This document shows positions 20,680 to 32,999 of a DNA stretch of 64,000 nucleotides, one piece after another. Below the pieces are notes generated by a model, which saw only the letters and a list, made by a program, of their open reading frames with translations, did not search any database and was not told the DNA's origin. The DNA comes from Sciurus carolinensis. Taxonomy: Eukaryota > Chordata > Mammalia > Rodentia > Sciuridae. The stretch spans positions 132,479,241 through 132,543,240 of the forward strand of contig NC_062218.1 in assembly GCF_902686445.1 (NCBI RefSeq). Reading direction: 5' to 3'. The position numbers and the translations under genes are program-made. Every line of letters starts with the position of its first letter. Within the stretch, counting starts at the first letter, position 1.

Positions 20680-21720
20680 TGTTATTGAGATGTGATTTGT
20701 ATTCCCAATCATTTTCATTTATTTCTGGTTTTTAATTTGACTTAGTTTATCCTTTGAGTGAGTATTCCTTCAGTGTAACTCCTCCCTTTGGTAGTTTTCA
20801 CTTTTTTTTTTTTCATTTTATTGTCATGGAATATTTTGCTGAGAATGTTCTGTAGTGCAGACTTTCTCGATGTAAATCCTTTTAACTTTTGTTTATCATG
20901 GAAGGTTTTTATTCTTCAAATCTGAATCTTAATTTAGCTGGATATAAAATTCATGGTTGGCATCCATTTTCTTTTAGAGCTTGAAATATATAATTCTAAG
21001 ACCTCCTAGCTTTGAGAGTCTAGGTTGAGAAATCAGCTGAGATCTGAATTGTTTTTCCCCTATTTGTAATTTCATTTTTTTTCTCTTACAGCCTTTAAGA
21101 TTCTATCCTTATCCTGTACATTAGTCATTCTCATTATAATGTGCCTTGGTGTTGGTCTGCTGTAATTTTGTACATTTGGGGTCCTGTAAGCCTCTTGTAT
21201 TAATTTTTCATTTTGTTCTTTAGGTTTGGGAAATTTTCTGATATGTCATTGAAAAGACTGTGCATTCCTTTGGTTTATTCCTTCCTCTATCCTGATAAAC
21301 CTTGAATTTGGTCTTTTCATGTTATCCCACCTTTCTTGGAAGTTCTGTTAATGGTTTCTTACCATCTTCTCTGCATGGTTAACTTCATTTTCAAGATTAT
21401 ATATTTTGTCTTCCTTGCTTGAGGTTTTGTCTTTCAAGTGGTCTAGTCCATTGGTGATTCTTTCCGTTGAATTTTCTTTTTCTTTTTTTCCTTAATTTTA
21501 TTCATTTATTTATATGTGGGTCTGAGAATTGAACCCAGTGCCTCACACATGCTAGGCAAGTGCTCTACCACTGAGCCACAACCCCAGCCCTCCATTGAGC
21601 TTTTAATTTGGTTTATTGATTTCTTTATTTTGAAGATTTCTGCTTGTTTTTTTTTTTTTTTTAGAATCTCTGCCTCTTTATTGACATGATCTTTCACTTT
21701 ATGTATTTTCTGTTTCACTT
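20680..21720 (-). pseudogene. L1 ORF1 (RNA-binding chaperone) remnant
   Basis: Degraded antisense match to the ORF1 at 57939-58955: coiled-coil part near 21400-21720, RRM part near 21050-21330, C-terminal part near 20820-21000. No long frame survives, and an ID SINE lies inside. Confidence 0.65.
21500..21592 (-). mobile_element. ID SINE in L1 ORF1
   Basis: Antisense ID: GAATTGAACCCAGTGCCTCA to CACTGAGCCACAACCCCAGC. Confidence 0.75.
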
Positions 21721-22534
21721 CTTATACCATCCTTTACTTCACAGATCAGTTTAACTATGTACATTCTAAATTCCTTCTCTGAAATGTCTTCTATTGTGTT
21801 GTCTATGGATTCTCTGCTCCAATAGGAGCATCTTGGTTTGTTTGAGGTGCTTCATTTCCTTGTTTTTTCATGTTGTTTGTGTGTTTTCCCATCTAACAGT
21901 ATGGATCTGAGGCAGTACAGATTCTACCCTATAGATTTATAGTATCTCTGAAGGTTTCCAGTACCTTACTTTTAAGGATAAAATCAATATTAACAGCACC
22001 CAATGTAATTAATATACAGCCTTAAACTTACTAGCTCCAGCAATAAAAAGAAATGATGTGTTCAATTATTGTCTACTATATAAAGAGTAAATTTGCTAAA
22101 TGGGTTTACAATTTCAAATGATGGATAAAGAGAAAGCAGAAGTGATGTAGATATGATGCTTATGAGGGAAAGGAGAGAAAGTAGAAGTAAAAATTTTAGG
22201 AAGAGTGAAAGAGAAATTGATAGAGATTGACTATTAGCAGGAAAGAGAAAGAGACTCCAGGGAAACAGATAAGTAAGAGGGAAAATTATATACAAACTAA
22301 AAAAAAAAATACACAACAAAACTGTAAAATACTATTCATATAGCCTAGTCCTCAATACTTGGTTTCAAATGTGGTAGTGATGTTAGAGTGTAAAAAATCT
22401 TGATGGAAAATGTAACAATTGTTTCCATTGATTTTCAAAATTTTCTCAGCTTCCCTTCTCCACCCACAGGTGGGGTTGTCTGGAATGTGATTGTAAGTTC
22501 GGACAGGCTTGGTGGGCTCAACTGCGAGACCAAA

Positions 22535-22847
22535 TGTAAACTCGGCGGGTCTCCGCGGGCACAATTAGCAGTCAAATAAAATGGGACAGAAAAGTGGCCA
22601 AAGCGAGTTTTATTGGAATTTGGCTCTCGGGCGAAATTCCCAGACCCCCGGGGGTATAGGGACCCAGAGAAAATAGCGCGTGGCCCTGGCTGCCCAGGGT
22701 TTTTATAGACTGGGATGGGAGGGGGTCCTGTTGAGTGACAGGTGGGTGTAAAAGGTCAGTGGAACTTTCTATCCACCTTGCTGCAAACTTTCTGGACACC
22801 TTTGGTGGACTGGTCTTTGTTCCAGCCGCTCAGCTTTATCCCCTACA
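22535..22847 (-). mobile_element. Class I-like LTR, antisense
   Basis: On the minus strand: TG start at 22847, TATAAAAACCC near 22700, AATAAAACTCGC near 22608 and a CA end at 22535. Directly after the end comes TTTGGTCTCGCAGTTGAGCC, in the position of a primer-binding site, so about 57 bp of internal leader may remain (22478-22534). I found no TSD, and the family is unnamed. Confidence 0.55.
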
Positions 22848-23535
22848 GTCACCTAATTTCTGACCTAACAGTGATGATTGATCCAGTCTAGAAGGTGCTG
22901 GGCTTGCTGGCTGGGCAAGCTGCTAGCAAGATGCCCTCACATCCTCTTCCAACCTTTGAACCTAATGTAGCCAGCTCTGTTTGTCCCCATGCACTTCAGG
23001 ACTTCCAGCTGTCTTCAGCCTCCAACCTGTGCTCCCCACTGAGAAAAATCCCTGTCTCTGACTTTTTCCAGCATTGCTAGACCCAGACTGGCCCATGCAG
23101 ACCCAGTCACTGTCTGATGGATCTGGGATTTAGATACCCCAGGTTTGGCCATGATGCGGTCCCAAGATCTCAGTTCCATTTCAACTTGCAGAGAGATCAC
23201 CAGTGATGTGCTCACACAAAGGTGTGACCCTGTGAAGAAGCAGCAAGATGGCAGCCACCAGCATGCCAAGCAGGAAGATTTCCAGTGCAGCCAAACCCAC
23301 AGGCATACTGACACTGGACCTCTAGGTCCTGGCCAGTGTTCCCAGACAGAGGCGGCTCTGCCCTGAGATGGCAGTGGTGGCAAAACTGTAGGCACCCTGG
23401 TTCACTAGGCCCTGACCCATTCCCAAGATGGAGGTGGCTGTGTGCAATCAAACCTGCAGGCACCCCGATAATGGGCCTCCAGGTGGTGGCAGCCAGGGGT
23501 GGTGTCAGGGCAGTGGCGGCTACAACTGATTTTTC
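22848..23535 (-). other. Possible L1 5' UTR or leader sequence
   Basis: GC-richer than its surroundings with AAGATGG motifs at about 23246 and 23425 and a loose repeat of a block like AAACCTGCAGGCACC. It may be the 5' UTR of the old L1, displaced by the LTR. No gene is supported. Confidence 0.3.
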
Positions 23536-23544
23536 CTTTACCTT

Positions 23545-24000
23545 TTAAAACCTGCTAAAACTCTCTCATGAAATGTTATTCATTTCAGATATTGTACTTT
23601 TCAGCCCCAGAATTTCCATTTGAGTCATTTTTATAATTTCTCTTTAATGGCATTCTGTGTATTTATACATTGGCTTCCTAGTTTCCTCTACTTCTTTGTG
23701 GTTTACTTTAGGTCTTTGGGAATATTTAAGTCAGTGGATTTAAAGTCTTTGTCTAGTAAACCTACTGTTTACCCAGGGATGACTTTTGTTTATCTCTTCT
23801 GTAGTGGGCTATGCTTTCTTAATTCTTCCATGCTTTGTAATGGAGAGAACTGGACATTTTGAATGTTATAATGTGATGACTCTGTAAAGCAGATTCTTTC
23901 CTATCCTTAGCACTTGTTTTTGTTGCTGCTATAGGCTGTCGTTGTTTGTTCAGTGAGTTTTCTAAATTATATTTCTCAAGTGTGTATTTGTGTTTGTTTT
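23545..24000 (-). mobile_element. Old L1M-like fragment
   Basis: Antisense text with the character of an ancient L1 ORF1/5' region (ATTTCAGATATTGTACTTTTCAG and CTGTTTACCCAGGGATGAC). Similar sequence occurs at about 35380-35660. Confidence 0.4.
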
Positions 24001-24099
24001 TAATTTTTGGAGAGAATGAAGGGCAGTGACACTAGTAACTACAACTCTTAGGACCTATAATGATGAGATGAGTTTATATTGTCCATTCATTTTAATTCT

Positions 24100-24260
24100 C
24101 ACAGCGAACACTTTGCAATGAACACCATTATTTGTTTTACAGATAAGAAAACTGAGACTCAAATAGGTTAAGTCCCTTGAACAAGGACAAGTCTAAATAA
24201 AAGTCCCATCCAACTTTATTTGACTCTAAAGTCTAGTGCCTCTGTGTTATGCTATCTTTA
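24100..24260 (-). mobile_element. MIR fragment
   Basis: Antisense MIR core: ACAGATAAGAAAACTGAGAC followed by AATAGGTTAAGTCCCTTG. Confidence 0.6.
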
Positions 24261-24392
24261 TTTTTGAAAAATTCTTAGTAGAGAAGCCTATTTACTTGTG
24301 AGCTAACAGGAGAGTGGGAAGCCTATTTGGTTGTGAGCTGACAGCATGTGGTCAGCACCAGGGACAAATAACCTTTGGTGTGTTTTTTGTAC

Positions 24393-24815
24393 TATGTAGT
24401 CAGCTTTCTGTCACTGTGACCAATATATCTGACAAGAACAACTTAGAAAAGAGAAAGTATATTTTGGCTCATGGTTTCAGGAGTTTAGTCCATGGTTTTC
24501 CAACTCCATTGCTCTGGGCCCAAGATGAGGCAGAACATCATGGTGGAGGGGCATGGTAGAGGGAAGATGCTTACTTTACTGCAGACAAAAGCAAAGGGTG
24601 GGGATGGGCTGCAGGGAAGAAGGCCTTTGTTGGGCATGCCCCCTGTGACCATCTTCCTCCAGTCACACCCCACCTGCCTGTAGTTAACACCCAGTGCATT
24701 CAAACTAGGATAGGTTGATTAGGATGTAGCTTTCACAATCCAATCATTTCATCTCCAAACATTCCTGTATTACCATAGGTGCTTTTGGAGGAACACCTCA
24801 TGTCCAAACCATCGC
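24393..24815 (-). mobile_element. ERVL-MaLR-type LTR
   Basis: Reverse-orientation relative of 2108-2510: begins CAGCTTTCTGTCACTGTGAC, contains GGCAGAACATCATGGTGGA, and ends near GGAACACCTCATGTCCAAAC. Confidence 0.55.
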
Positions 24816-26920
24816 ATATACATTCTTAGGGACTGTACTGAATTCTAGTAGAATTGATCTCAGAGTTAAGAAGAGTCAGTGTAATCTTAGATAGGAGTTT
24901 CTTCATTTAGCCTAGGTAATGGGAACAGTCAGAAGGATGCAGAGGGGAATGGTTCTGGCATATTCCAGAAGATGCCCTGTTGACTTCACCTACATATATT
25001 ATTTAATGACTCTCACCAAGGTGGACCAAAAACATAGAACTCAGGTCAACATTCCCATTTCCTTTTGGAATGGAGGAAAGCCAATTCTTCCCAGATTCGC
25101 CCATAGAAACCTCATTTTCATCTCCACATTCCCCTGGGAAAGACTTTGTTTGTCGAAGTAGCTGAGATGATCAGAGAACTTTTCAGGAAGCTGTCTTCCC
25201 TTGGAGGTTTAATTGCCAGAGACTGGGGACAAAGGTTTGGCAAAGGAAGGGTCTCCAAGGATTTGTGAAAACAGAAGTGACTTTGCTTAGTCACAGCAGA
25301 GGAGATAACAATGGATGGGAGTGAGGGGTGGCAGTGAAGAAAACTTCTTGGCCAGGCACTGAACCTGACCCAGCAAAGGGTCTCATCAATAGGTGAGAAG
25401 CTCTGCCCTCAATCCCGGAGAGAGACTTCTCCCCTCCTGATCCAGCTTACTCCCACTCTGCTCTCAACATAGATGAGATTCTAGAGTAGTTATGAACATG
25501 AACCTTTCTTTCTCCTACAAATTTCTCTTCTTTATTTCTCCTAAGTCCCTCCTGCTTTCTTTTCAGATCATTTTTATTCAAGGACATGGAGGTACATTGA
25601 TTTCCCTGTGCTCAGAGTAATCTTGCAGATCTAACTTACCGATCTTGGTTGGTGCTGGACTCTGCTCACCATCGATTGGGCTGCCTAGCTCCTGATTCCC
25701 AGCCCATCCTGGTGTCACTGGTTCTGTGATTTCAGGTAAAGCTCTCCCTCTTTGTGTCTTATATCTTCCCTCTGTTACCAAATGCTTAGTAATGTTTGCC
25801 CGCCTTACAACTATCTTGATATTATTTTGCTTATTATTTCTCCAGGTAGAAAACTCTTGTATGGTTAGACATGGCTTTTAAAACATTGAGTTCTTTATCA
25901 TAATCCTTTATTCTTTGGGCAGTAGACAAGATTGGAAGTATTGTTTTACCCATCCAGAGAGAGGAAATTACTTCCTTGGGGGTCTCTTCATAGGTTTTGG
26001 TAAGAGTGGACACTATTTTTTTCTTTTCATGTATAGGGAGGATTGAACAATGTTTGAATTCTCCAAAATTGATGCATGTTTTCCTACACCCCAAAGGGTA
26101 CTGGGAGAGTTATCTGTTCCTGTTAATACATGGTTATTAGATTTAGATTTTGCCTGAAAAACAGTAATTCAACTCACTCCCGTCCATCTACCACATCCAT
26201 CTACATTTCTTTTTCTTGGAAACAAGTTGCTGCTTGCTATTCTTCTGCTACCAAGTATTTTTCTCTTCTCATATTCTCTTCTGTACCCCTTCTTCTTGAA
26301 AGATAGTCAGGGTTCTGCTCTTATTTGGAAAAACATGCTTTGGTGTTTCTCCACTCTTCTTTTCTACTTTATAGGTTTTTTTTTTTTTTCCTCTGTGGGA
26401 AAGTTCTTTTGCGGATCTGATTTCCCTCCTTTTTGGTGCAGAGTTCTCCAACAAAACTCCCAACTGTGCTTCTTCAGGAATCTCTATGTACAACCTTGGG
26501 TTTTGGTCTGGTCTGAAGGATGCAGGAAGACCTTCCTGCCATAAAATATCTCCTACTGGTGCCCAACTGAATGTATGTGTGTTATAGTTACCTGGGAAAG
26601 CTTTGATGGTGGAAATTTGTGTGTCATCTGGTAGCAAGGGATTAGATAAAACTAGATAAATTTATCTGACCACTTGATTTAAAAGCATTTATTAAAAAAC
26701 CAATCATTTCATCAGATACAAGTCAGAATAAACAGTGTCCAAGTTCCCTTTCAACCTGGAAATTCTGAATACCTATGCAACATTTTCAAAAAAATCCCCT
26801 CATCTTTTATAGTCTTCCTGCTACCACCTTTTGCAGAGCTTAATAAATGATGGGAGGTCATGATATATTGGGCATGTACTAGGTAGCAGGCTTGCAGGAG
26901 GGCCTTTTACATACATTATT
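24816..26920. other. No gene recognised
   Basis: Mixed-composition sequence. Minus-strand frames at 25834-26094 (86 codons) and 26269-26637 (122 codons, Lys-rich) match no family I know and lack supporting features. A T-run lies at 26379-26391. Confidence 0.4.
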
Positions 26921-26924
26921 TATC

Positions 26925-27060
26925 CTTAATTGCCATATAAGGAAATATTTCTTGTTCAGTTATTACCCTAGTTATATAGATGATGAAACTGAACAGCAGA
27001 ATTGGTTAAGGAATCTGCCCAAGGTCACACAGTGAGAAGCCATCTCCTGCTTGGGCCATC
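26925..27060 (-). mobile_element. MIR fragment
   Basis: Antisense MIR core: TGATGAAACTGAACAGCAG and CTGCCCAAGGTCACACAG. Confidence 0.7.
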
Positions 27061-27194
27061 ACAGCTGCTTCCAAACAGTTTCTCCTCAGTCTCCTCGTCT
27101 GTCAGTCATTGTGTCCTTTGACCAAGTCTGAAAATGGTCCCTGTTTATTGAGCTTTTTGTATGGGAAGCAGGCAAGTGTTTGGAGCTTTTGAAC

Positions 27195-27330
27195 ACAGTA
27201 ACTATTTTAATCTTCATAACAACCCTGGAAAGTGATTGTTCTTGTCTTCATTTAGCAGATGAGATGAAAAGCTCAGTAAGCTCTTGCCCAAGCCCTCAGA
27301 TCTAATAATTGGTTAAGCCCCAACTCTTAA
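27195..27330 (-). mobile_element. MIR fragment
   Basis: TCTTCATAACAACCCTGGAA and AGCAGATGAGATGAAAAGC follow the antisense MIR order. Confidence 0.65.
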
Positions 27331-28261
27331 CCATTTCTTGGTAATGTTTTAAGGTCCCAACTCCTAAGCCTGGCATTCAGTACCAGGTGCCCTCCACTGT
27401 TCCCTGTGTAGACCCTCTGCTGATTGATCCAGTTGGCCTTCCCATTCCATCAACACTGAAAGGGTCAAGGGTTACACAGGAGTGAGAGCATTTGAAGGCA
27501 ATGCAGGCTTCTCTACAGCCTTTCCCAGCAGGATGGGAAGAGGCAGAGAGATGCCAGCTCTCACTGCATCCCTGAAGTCATGGGGCTCTTTACAATATTG
27601 ACAAGAGGAGTGCTCTGTCCCTCTGCCTGGCTGCCCCTTCAGCCAGGTACCCTTTCCCTTCTTGTCTCTGGTCCCATCTGTGTTGTTCTTTCCTCTGACC
27701 CTTCTTTATCGGCATGTTTGCTCTCCTTTCTCACGGTGCCTATGTTTCCTGCACTCTGTCACTTTGTCCCTTGTTTTCCTTCTGTTTCTTCTGGGTAAAA
27801 GTAATTTCTGATATTTTAACATTTTCCTTCTTTTATTTTTCTCCATTGTTTCATGTCTCTTTCTTTTGTCTCCTTTTCCATTTACTCTTTTAAAAATCTC
27901 TCCCTTCCCCTCTTGATGTACTGTTAGTGCTTCTCCTCTTTCCTTTCCATTCTGATCCCTCCCTTCTTTCTCTTGTGTGTTCTCTCTTAATTGCGTTCTG
28001 TCCTGTTGCTCTCTGAGGTTCACCATTGTTCCCTAGGATGGTACTCTTGATTTGCTTCTAGGGACTATGACTGGTTGTGTGTGCCCAGGTTGCTTTGGCA
28101 ACAAAGGGATCACCTCCCTACACTCCAGAGGATTGGATACTTGGATTAGTATGCAATCAATGTTAACTTTTCCTATGAAAATATGAACTTATTAAGTTTA
28201 CTTTTCCCAAGATATTTTCTAATCATTATTTGTTTTATGTGCTTAAAAATATTGTCCTACA
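27331..28261. other. No gene recognised; pyrimidine-rich stretch
   Basis: 27640-28020 is strongly C/T-rich on the plus strand. That creates a 106-codon Lys/Glu/Arg-rich frame on the minus strand (27706-28026) that I regard as compositional. Confidence 0.5.
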
Positions 28262-28331
28262 GGATGGGGATGTAGATCAGTTGTAGAGTATTTGCCTAAC
28301 ATGTGCAGGGTCCTGGCTTTTATCACCAACA
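28262..28331 (+). mobile_element. ID SINE
   Basis: Sense ID: GGATGGGGATGTAGATCAG to GGTCCTGGCTTTTATCACC. It runs into a purine microsatellite. Confidence 0.7.
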
Positions 28332-28385
28332 AGAAAGAAAGAAAGGAAGGAAGGAAGGAAGGAAGGGAGAAAAGAAAGAGAAATT
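28332..28385. repeat. GAAA/GGAA microsatellite
   Basis: AAGAAAG units shift to five GGAA units and back. It probably grew from the tail of the ID SINE. Confidence 0.9.
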
Positions 28386-28825
28386 AATGTAGTATTATAC
28401 TGTATTTTGAGAAGGTAATTTCCCCAAAATTATTTTAACCATTTCTTCAGTAGATATTTACTCAGTAACTATAATGTGCTATCCATACATGTTGGTTGTT
28501 ACCTTACCAATTTTTACAACAAATTCTATTGAATATCATATCAACATTATATTTATTTTATTGTTCTACAAAGATTAAAATTCTAAAGGTGAAAATGTGT
28601 ATACCACCTAGACTCTCTTTTCTGCCCTAATCATAGTAATCTGATTCTTCTGATTCTTTCCTCTGAGGCAGTTTTATTAGCTTCTTCTATTTTATTTCAG
28701 AAATTTTTATTTATGGAAACATGTATATATACATATACACATACTTTTTTACAAATATGTGTAAAATATAATATTATTAATAGCACATGATATATTAAAG
28801 ATATATAATTTAATATAATTATATT

Positions 28826-28905
28826 CTCTTTGTGGTACTAGGAATGGAAACCAGGGCCTCATGCTTGCTACACTTTACCACTGAGTTACACCTCCAATCC
28901 AGTAC
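28826..28905 (-). mobile_element. ID SINE
   Basis: Antisense ID: TACTAGGAATGGAAACCAGG to CCACTGAGTTACACCTCC. Confidence 0.65.
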
Positions 28906-31424
28906 AATTATATGATTATAATTTGTATAACAATGTGTAATCTGTAATTGTGATACATAACTATCCTGTATGTGATATAACATGTTATGCAAATTGTACA
29001 TATATACCTGTTACACACACTTCTGTGTATTGCCTCTTTCATATCATTGTATTTTTAAACAATATTAAGATTCTATATCAATACATAAGAAGTAATTTCA
29101 TTCTGTTTCTAATTTGCATCATTCCATTGTTTATTCAGCCTTTCCTCTGTTGGTTAGATTTTTACAGTTTTTTTCTACTTCGAGTAGAAAATAAATCTAT
29201 GCCTTGTAAGTCATTTTGCATATATACAAATATATTTATCAGATATTTTTATTGAATTACTGGAAGTAGAACTGCTCAAAATGTATTTTTATTTTGAAAA
29301 TAGTTCGTTGTTCTCTGTATACTGCCTTTTCTATAGTATCTTATTCTTGTTTTTTAAAATATTACCTTATCTCATTCATGTGGAAAAGAATTTTTAAAAA
29401 AAACTTCATTGCCTTGAAGATTCTCTGTTTTCCTCCATATTGTTTTTTGATTTTCCTTCTCTTAAGTGTGGGAAATTTTCTGGTTGTCTGCTGCCTGTTT
29501 TTGATTGCTGTCTGGTTATGTGCTTATATTAAAGTGTGGGGTAAAAAAAACTAGGGTTCTCTGAATATGTGGGTGGGGCATGTTAATTAAGTCTTCACTT
29601 TGAGTGATATAAGCTTTTTACAAAGTTTTCCAACATTAATATCTTTAGATATTTCCTGGGCCAGATCCCTGGCTGTGGGGTACAGTTCTTTTAATTTCCT
29701 TCCAGAAGGGAATAGCTCTGGTAATGAGAGCTAAGAGGGAGAAGAGGGCGGCATCCCACATTTATCACCTTTCTACTAATGTTCAGGGCATTGCCACCTT
29801 CCCTGAGTCTCCTGTGGTCTTGAATTCTGTTTCACCTTCCCTGGGGAATCTGTCTTGTGTTTTTTTGCCCAGGGTAAGGGACGGGCAAGATCTGCCAGTG
29901 TGGAGTGGGAAGAGATCTCTACATCAATGTGTTTCTCTACTAGACATTCAAGCAATCCATATTTTGGTCTCACCTTCACCTCTACTTATTTTGGTGCCTA
30001 CTGCCACCGGTTCTTGAGCCCTTGTATCAGTTCTGTGGTTATTGTTCTTTTTGGCCACTGTCAGAGTAGAACTTAGCCTTTAACAGTTTGTAAGTCAGTT
30101 AGCACATGTCCAATTGCTTCTAGAGTATAAAAGAATGTTTTAATTATCTTTTCATTGTTATCTGTGGTTACCGTCATTCTAGTGGTATTTTTGGAGGTAA
30201 GAATGACAGATATGTCCAATCATTCATTTTAACCTAGAACTGGAGTTTTTTAGACCCTTAGTATTTAGGTTAACTGTTAAAATTCTCAGGCTAATGAGAT
30301 GGGAAACTCTAGGGTTATCCGTAATGCAAGTTCTCTCTCCTGTCCCTGCCACAAAGACAGAATTCTTCCTGCAAATATTGTTTTGTCTGTGTGATTCTTT
30401 GCTCCATTTCTTCTCCTCTGCTGCTTGGAGTAAATCAGGTCCTGAGAGATTTCTTGCAGTAGACTTTGCACCTAGTATAAAACAGCAATTTTCACTTTGC
30501 CCCTCTCTTTGGGGAAGGTGCTGTGGTGTCCTTTTTCCACTTTCTCCTCCACCCTGCTCAGTCTCTACTAGCTTTGTCCCTTCCAGATATTTTGTGTGTT
30601 CAGTTTAAAGTATTGCAATTTTGTGCAACAAGGACCATATGTCTGCTCTTGATCTCCTTACTGCTCTGGGGGAATTTCTGAAAGAACTTCAATTCTATCC
30701 TTCCATTTTCAAAATGTAAATGTCTTATTAGTATTTCAAATGTGATCACATGAATTTTACAAATTAATTTTGTGAAAAATTTACAAACACACAGTGTTGA
30801 GTCAGGAATAGGTGTAGTTTTTTTTGTTTTTTTTTTTTTTTTGCGGTCCTCAGCCCAGGCGTAGTTTTTTTCAGCCCTTTAAAATTGTTTTTCACCAAAG
30901 TTTCATAATGTTTAACTTTAGGGTTCTTTCCTACATACATTATAGCTTTCATAGTTTTTGTTGCAATTATGAATAAGATCTTCTTACTTTTCCAGCATTT
31001 GCTAATTGGTTGGTGGTATTTATGAGAGAGCAGATGATTTTGTGTGCTGAGCCTATGTACAGTGTAATTTTATTTTAAAAGTTAAACTATACATCTGTGT
31101 TCTTAGAGAAAATATGTAAAGTACAAAGAAATTAAGGGGAGATAGACTTTATTTACTACCTAGAAGAAATCACACTGTTAATAGCTTGGCATATTTTCTT
31201 CCAATCTTTAGAAACACTTAAGAATATTCAATAAATTTTTTTGTGATCTATGAAAATGTCATATATATTCCATTGACTAAATATTATTTTGCCATGTGAC
31301 TATATTGTAATTTATTTATTTATTTATTTTTTCATGTTGGGCATTTGGGTTGTCTCCAACTTTTTATTTACTATGTTTCTTTAAAAATACTTTAAGCTTT
31401 CATATCTGAAAAAAAAAAAAACAA
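28906..31424. other. No gene recognised
   Basis: AT-rich, with old L1- or L3-like text at about 29100-29480 and 30950-31400 and T-runs at 30819-30841. Frames at 29724-30017 and 30294-30608 (97 and 104 codons) match nothing I know. Confidence 0.4.
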
Positions 31425-31580
31425 AAACTTGCCTTTGCCTCATTTTCCCCATTTGTGAATTGGAGATGATGATCATCTCTTTATTCCAGGGTAGTTATGA
31501 GGATTAAATGTGAGGATGTAGCAGTGTGCTCATCTTGGTGTCTGGCATGTGAGAAATGCTACAGTAATGTCAGTTGTTAT
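31425..31580 (+). mobile_element. MIR fragment
   Basis: Sense MIR: TTGCCTCATTTTCCCCATTT and GAGGATTAAATGTGAGG, then GTGTCTGGCATGTGAGAA. Confidence 0.7.
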
Positions 31581-32051
31581 CAACTTTAAACTACTAAGCA
31601 TTGCTTATGTTCCCAATTCAATTTTTACTATCATTCTATATTATAATTTGTTATTTCAATTTAAGACAAGTAACCTGAATTGCCCAGCACATGTGGCTAA
31701 TAAATTTTGCTGCTTAAGTACTTTTTTTGAAAAAAACAAACAAAACAAAACAAAAAACCAAATCCTTGATTGTGTGCCAAAGAAAAGAATAATTCCCAGC
31801 AGAGGCAGAAACAGTTTCCCACAATTAAAAAGCTTAAAATGAATTTCTTAACTACTGCAGAAAGTCCTAAAACTTAACAACCACCATCACCTGCATTTTT
31901 CTTAAGGACTCCACACATTTTTTCCTAAACAAAGTCACATTTAAAAAGGACAACATATTGAGCAAAGTTGAAACCTCCTTGGTATTGTAATTCTAAGTGT
32001 AAACCTTCTGCTTCCAGATCCCTACCATCTCTCCAGTGCCTTGCAGGAACA

Positions 32052-32999
32052 ATGGCCTGGGCGGGAAACCAGACTCTCATCTCCCACTTCATCCTCCTGG
32101 GCCTCTTCACCCACACGCCATTACACCTCTTCCTCTTCTCCATCATCATGATCATGTTTCTGGTGGCCCTCTCTGGCAACGGGCTCATGATCCTCCTCAT
32201 CAATGTGGACTCCAGCCTCCACAGTCCCATGTACTTCTTCCTCAGCTGGCTGTCGCTCATGGACCTCATGCTCATTTCCACCATTGTGCCACGGATGGCC
32301 GCTGACTTCCTGCTGGGCGGTGGTTCCATCTCCTTTACAGGCTGCGGACTCCAGATCCTCTTCTTCCTCACCCTCCTGGGGGATGAATGCTTCCTTCTGG
32401 CCTTCATGGCCTACGACCGTTATGTGGCCATCAGCAACCCACTGAGGTACTCGGTGGTGATGAGCCGCCGAATCTGCTGGCTCATGGTGGCGGGGTCCTG
32501 GCTCTTTGGACTGGTGGATGGGCTGATCCAAGCTGTTTTCACACTCCGTTTTCCCTACTGTGGTTCCCAGGAGATCGACCACTTCTTCTGCGAGGTCCCC
32601 GCAGTGCTCAAGCTGGCCTGTGCTGACACCTCCCTCTATGAGACCATGATCTACGTCTGCTGTGTCCTCATGCTGCTCCTGCCTTTCTCTGTCATCTCTG
32701 CCTCCTACCTGCGGATCCTGGTGGCAGTGCTCCACATGCGCTCTGTGGAAGGCCGGCAGAAGGCCTTTGCTACCTGCTCCTCCCATATGACGGTGGTCTC
32801 CCTTTTCTATGGCGCAGCCATGATCACCTACATGCGACCCCAGGCCTACCACTCCTCCAAGCAGGACAAGGTGGTCTCTGCCTTCTACACCATGATCACC
32901 CCCATGCTCAATCCTCTCATCTACAGTCTGAGGAACAAGGAAGTGGCAGGGGCTTTGAGGAAACTCCTGGGAAGGTGTCCCTGTGGTGGAGGACATTAA
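32052..32999 (+). CDS. Olfactory receptor, family 2 subfamily T-like
   Basis: Odorant-detecting class A GPCR of the olfactory cilia, signalling through G-olf. 315 codons without interruption, the normal OR length in a single coding exon. I start at the ATG at 32052 (MAWAGNQT, N-glycosylation site at Asn6) because an upstream in-frame ATG at 31968 adds 28 residues unlike any OR N-terminus, and acceptor-like CTTGCAG ends 32048, just before the ATG. Motifs in order: GN in TM1, [10 protein letters not shown] in TM2, MAYDRYVAI at the end of TM3, [20 protein letters not shown] in loop 2, KAFATCSSH in TM6, [15 protein letters not shown] in TM7. The loop-2 and TM5 regions ([21 protein letters not shown]) and the MRPQAYHS block fit OR2T members best. 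It stands alone in this window, whereas OR2T genes usually cluster. Codon use is GC-rich against AT-rich surroundings. Looks functional. Confidence 0.9.
   Translation: MAWAGNQTLISHFILLGLFTHTPLHLFLFSIIMIMFLVALSGNGLMILLINVDSSLHSPMYFFLSWLSLMDLMLISTIVPRMAADFLLGGGSISFTGCGLQILFFLTLLGDECFLLAFMAYDRYVAISNPLRYSVVMSRRICWLMVAGSWLFGLVDGLIQAVFTLRFPYCGSQEIDHFFCEVPAVLKLACADTSLYETMIYVCCVLMLLLPFSVISASYLRILVAVLHMRSVEGRQKAFATCSSHMTVVSLFYGAAMITYMRPQAYHSSKQDKVVSAFYTMITPMLNPLIYSLRNKEVAGALRKLLGRCPCGGGH

Larger units (their letters stand above)
16585..22480 (-). mobile_element. Old near-full-length L1, antisense
   Basis: 3' UTR at about 16585-16890, ORF2 remnants from 16890 to about 20700, ORF1 remnants to about 21850, then 5' sequence. 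An ID SINE at 21500-21592 interrupts ORF1, and a short foreign piece at 17735-17880 resembles another L1 3' end. Sequence similarity to the younger L1 at 53.8-60.65 kb is evident along the whole length. Confidence 0.8.

Noticed and set aside
27706..28026. 106-codon Lys/Glu/Arg-rich minus-strand frame
   Set aside because: Product of a long pyrimidine-rich stretch on the plus strand.
31968..32051. Upstream ATG extending the olfactory receptor by 28 residues
   Set aside because: The extension is unlike OR N-termini, and an acceptor-like site lies between it and the chosen ATG.
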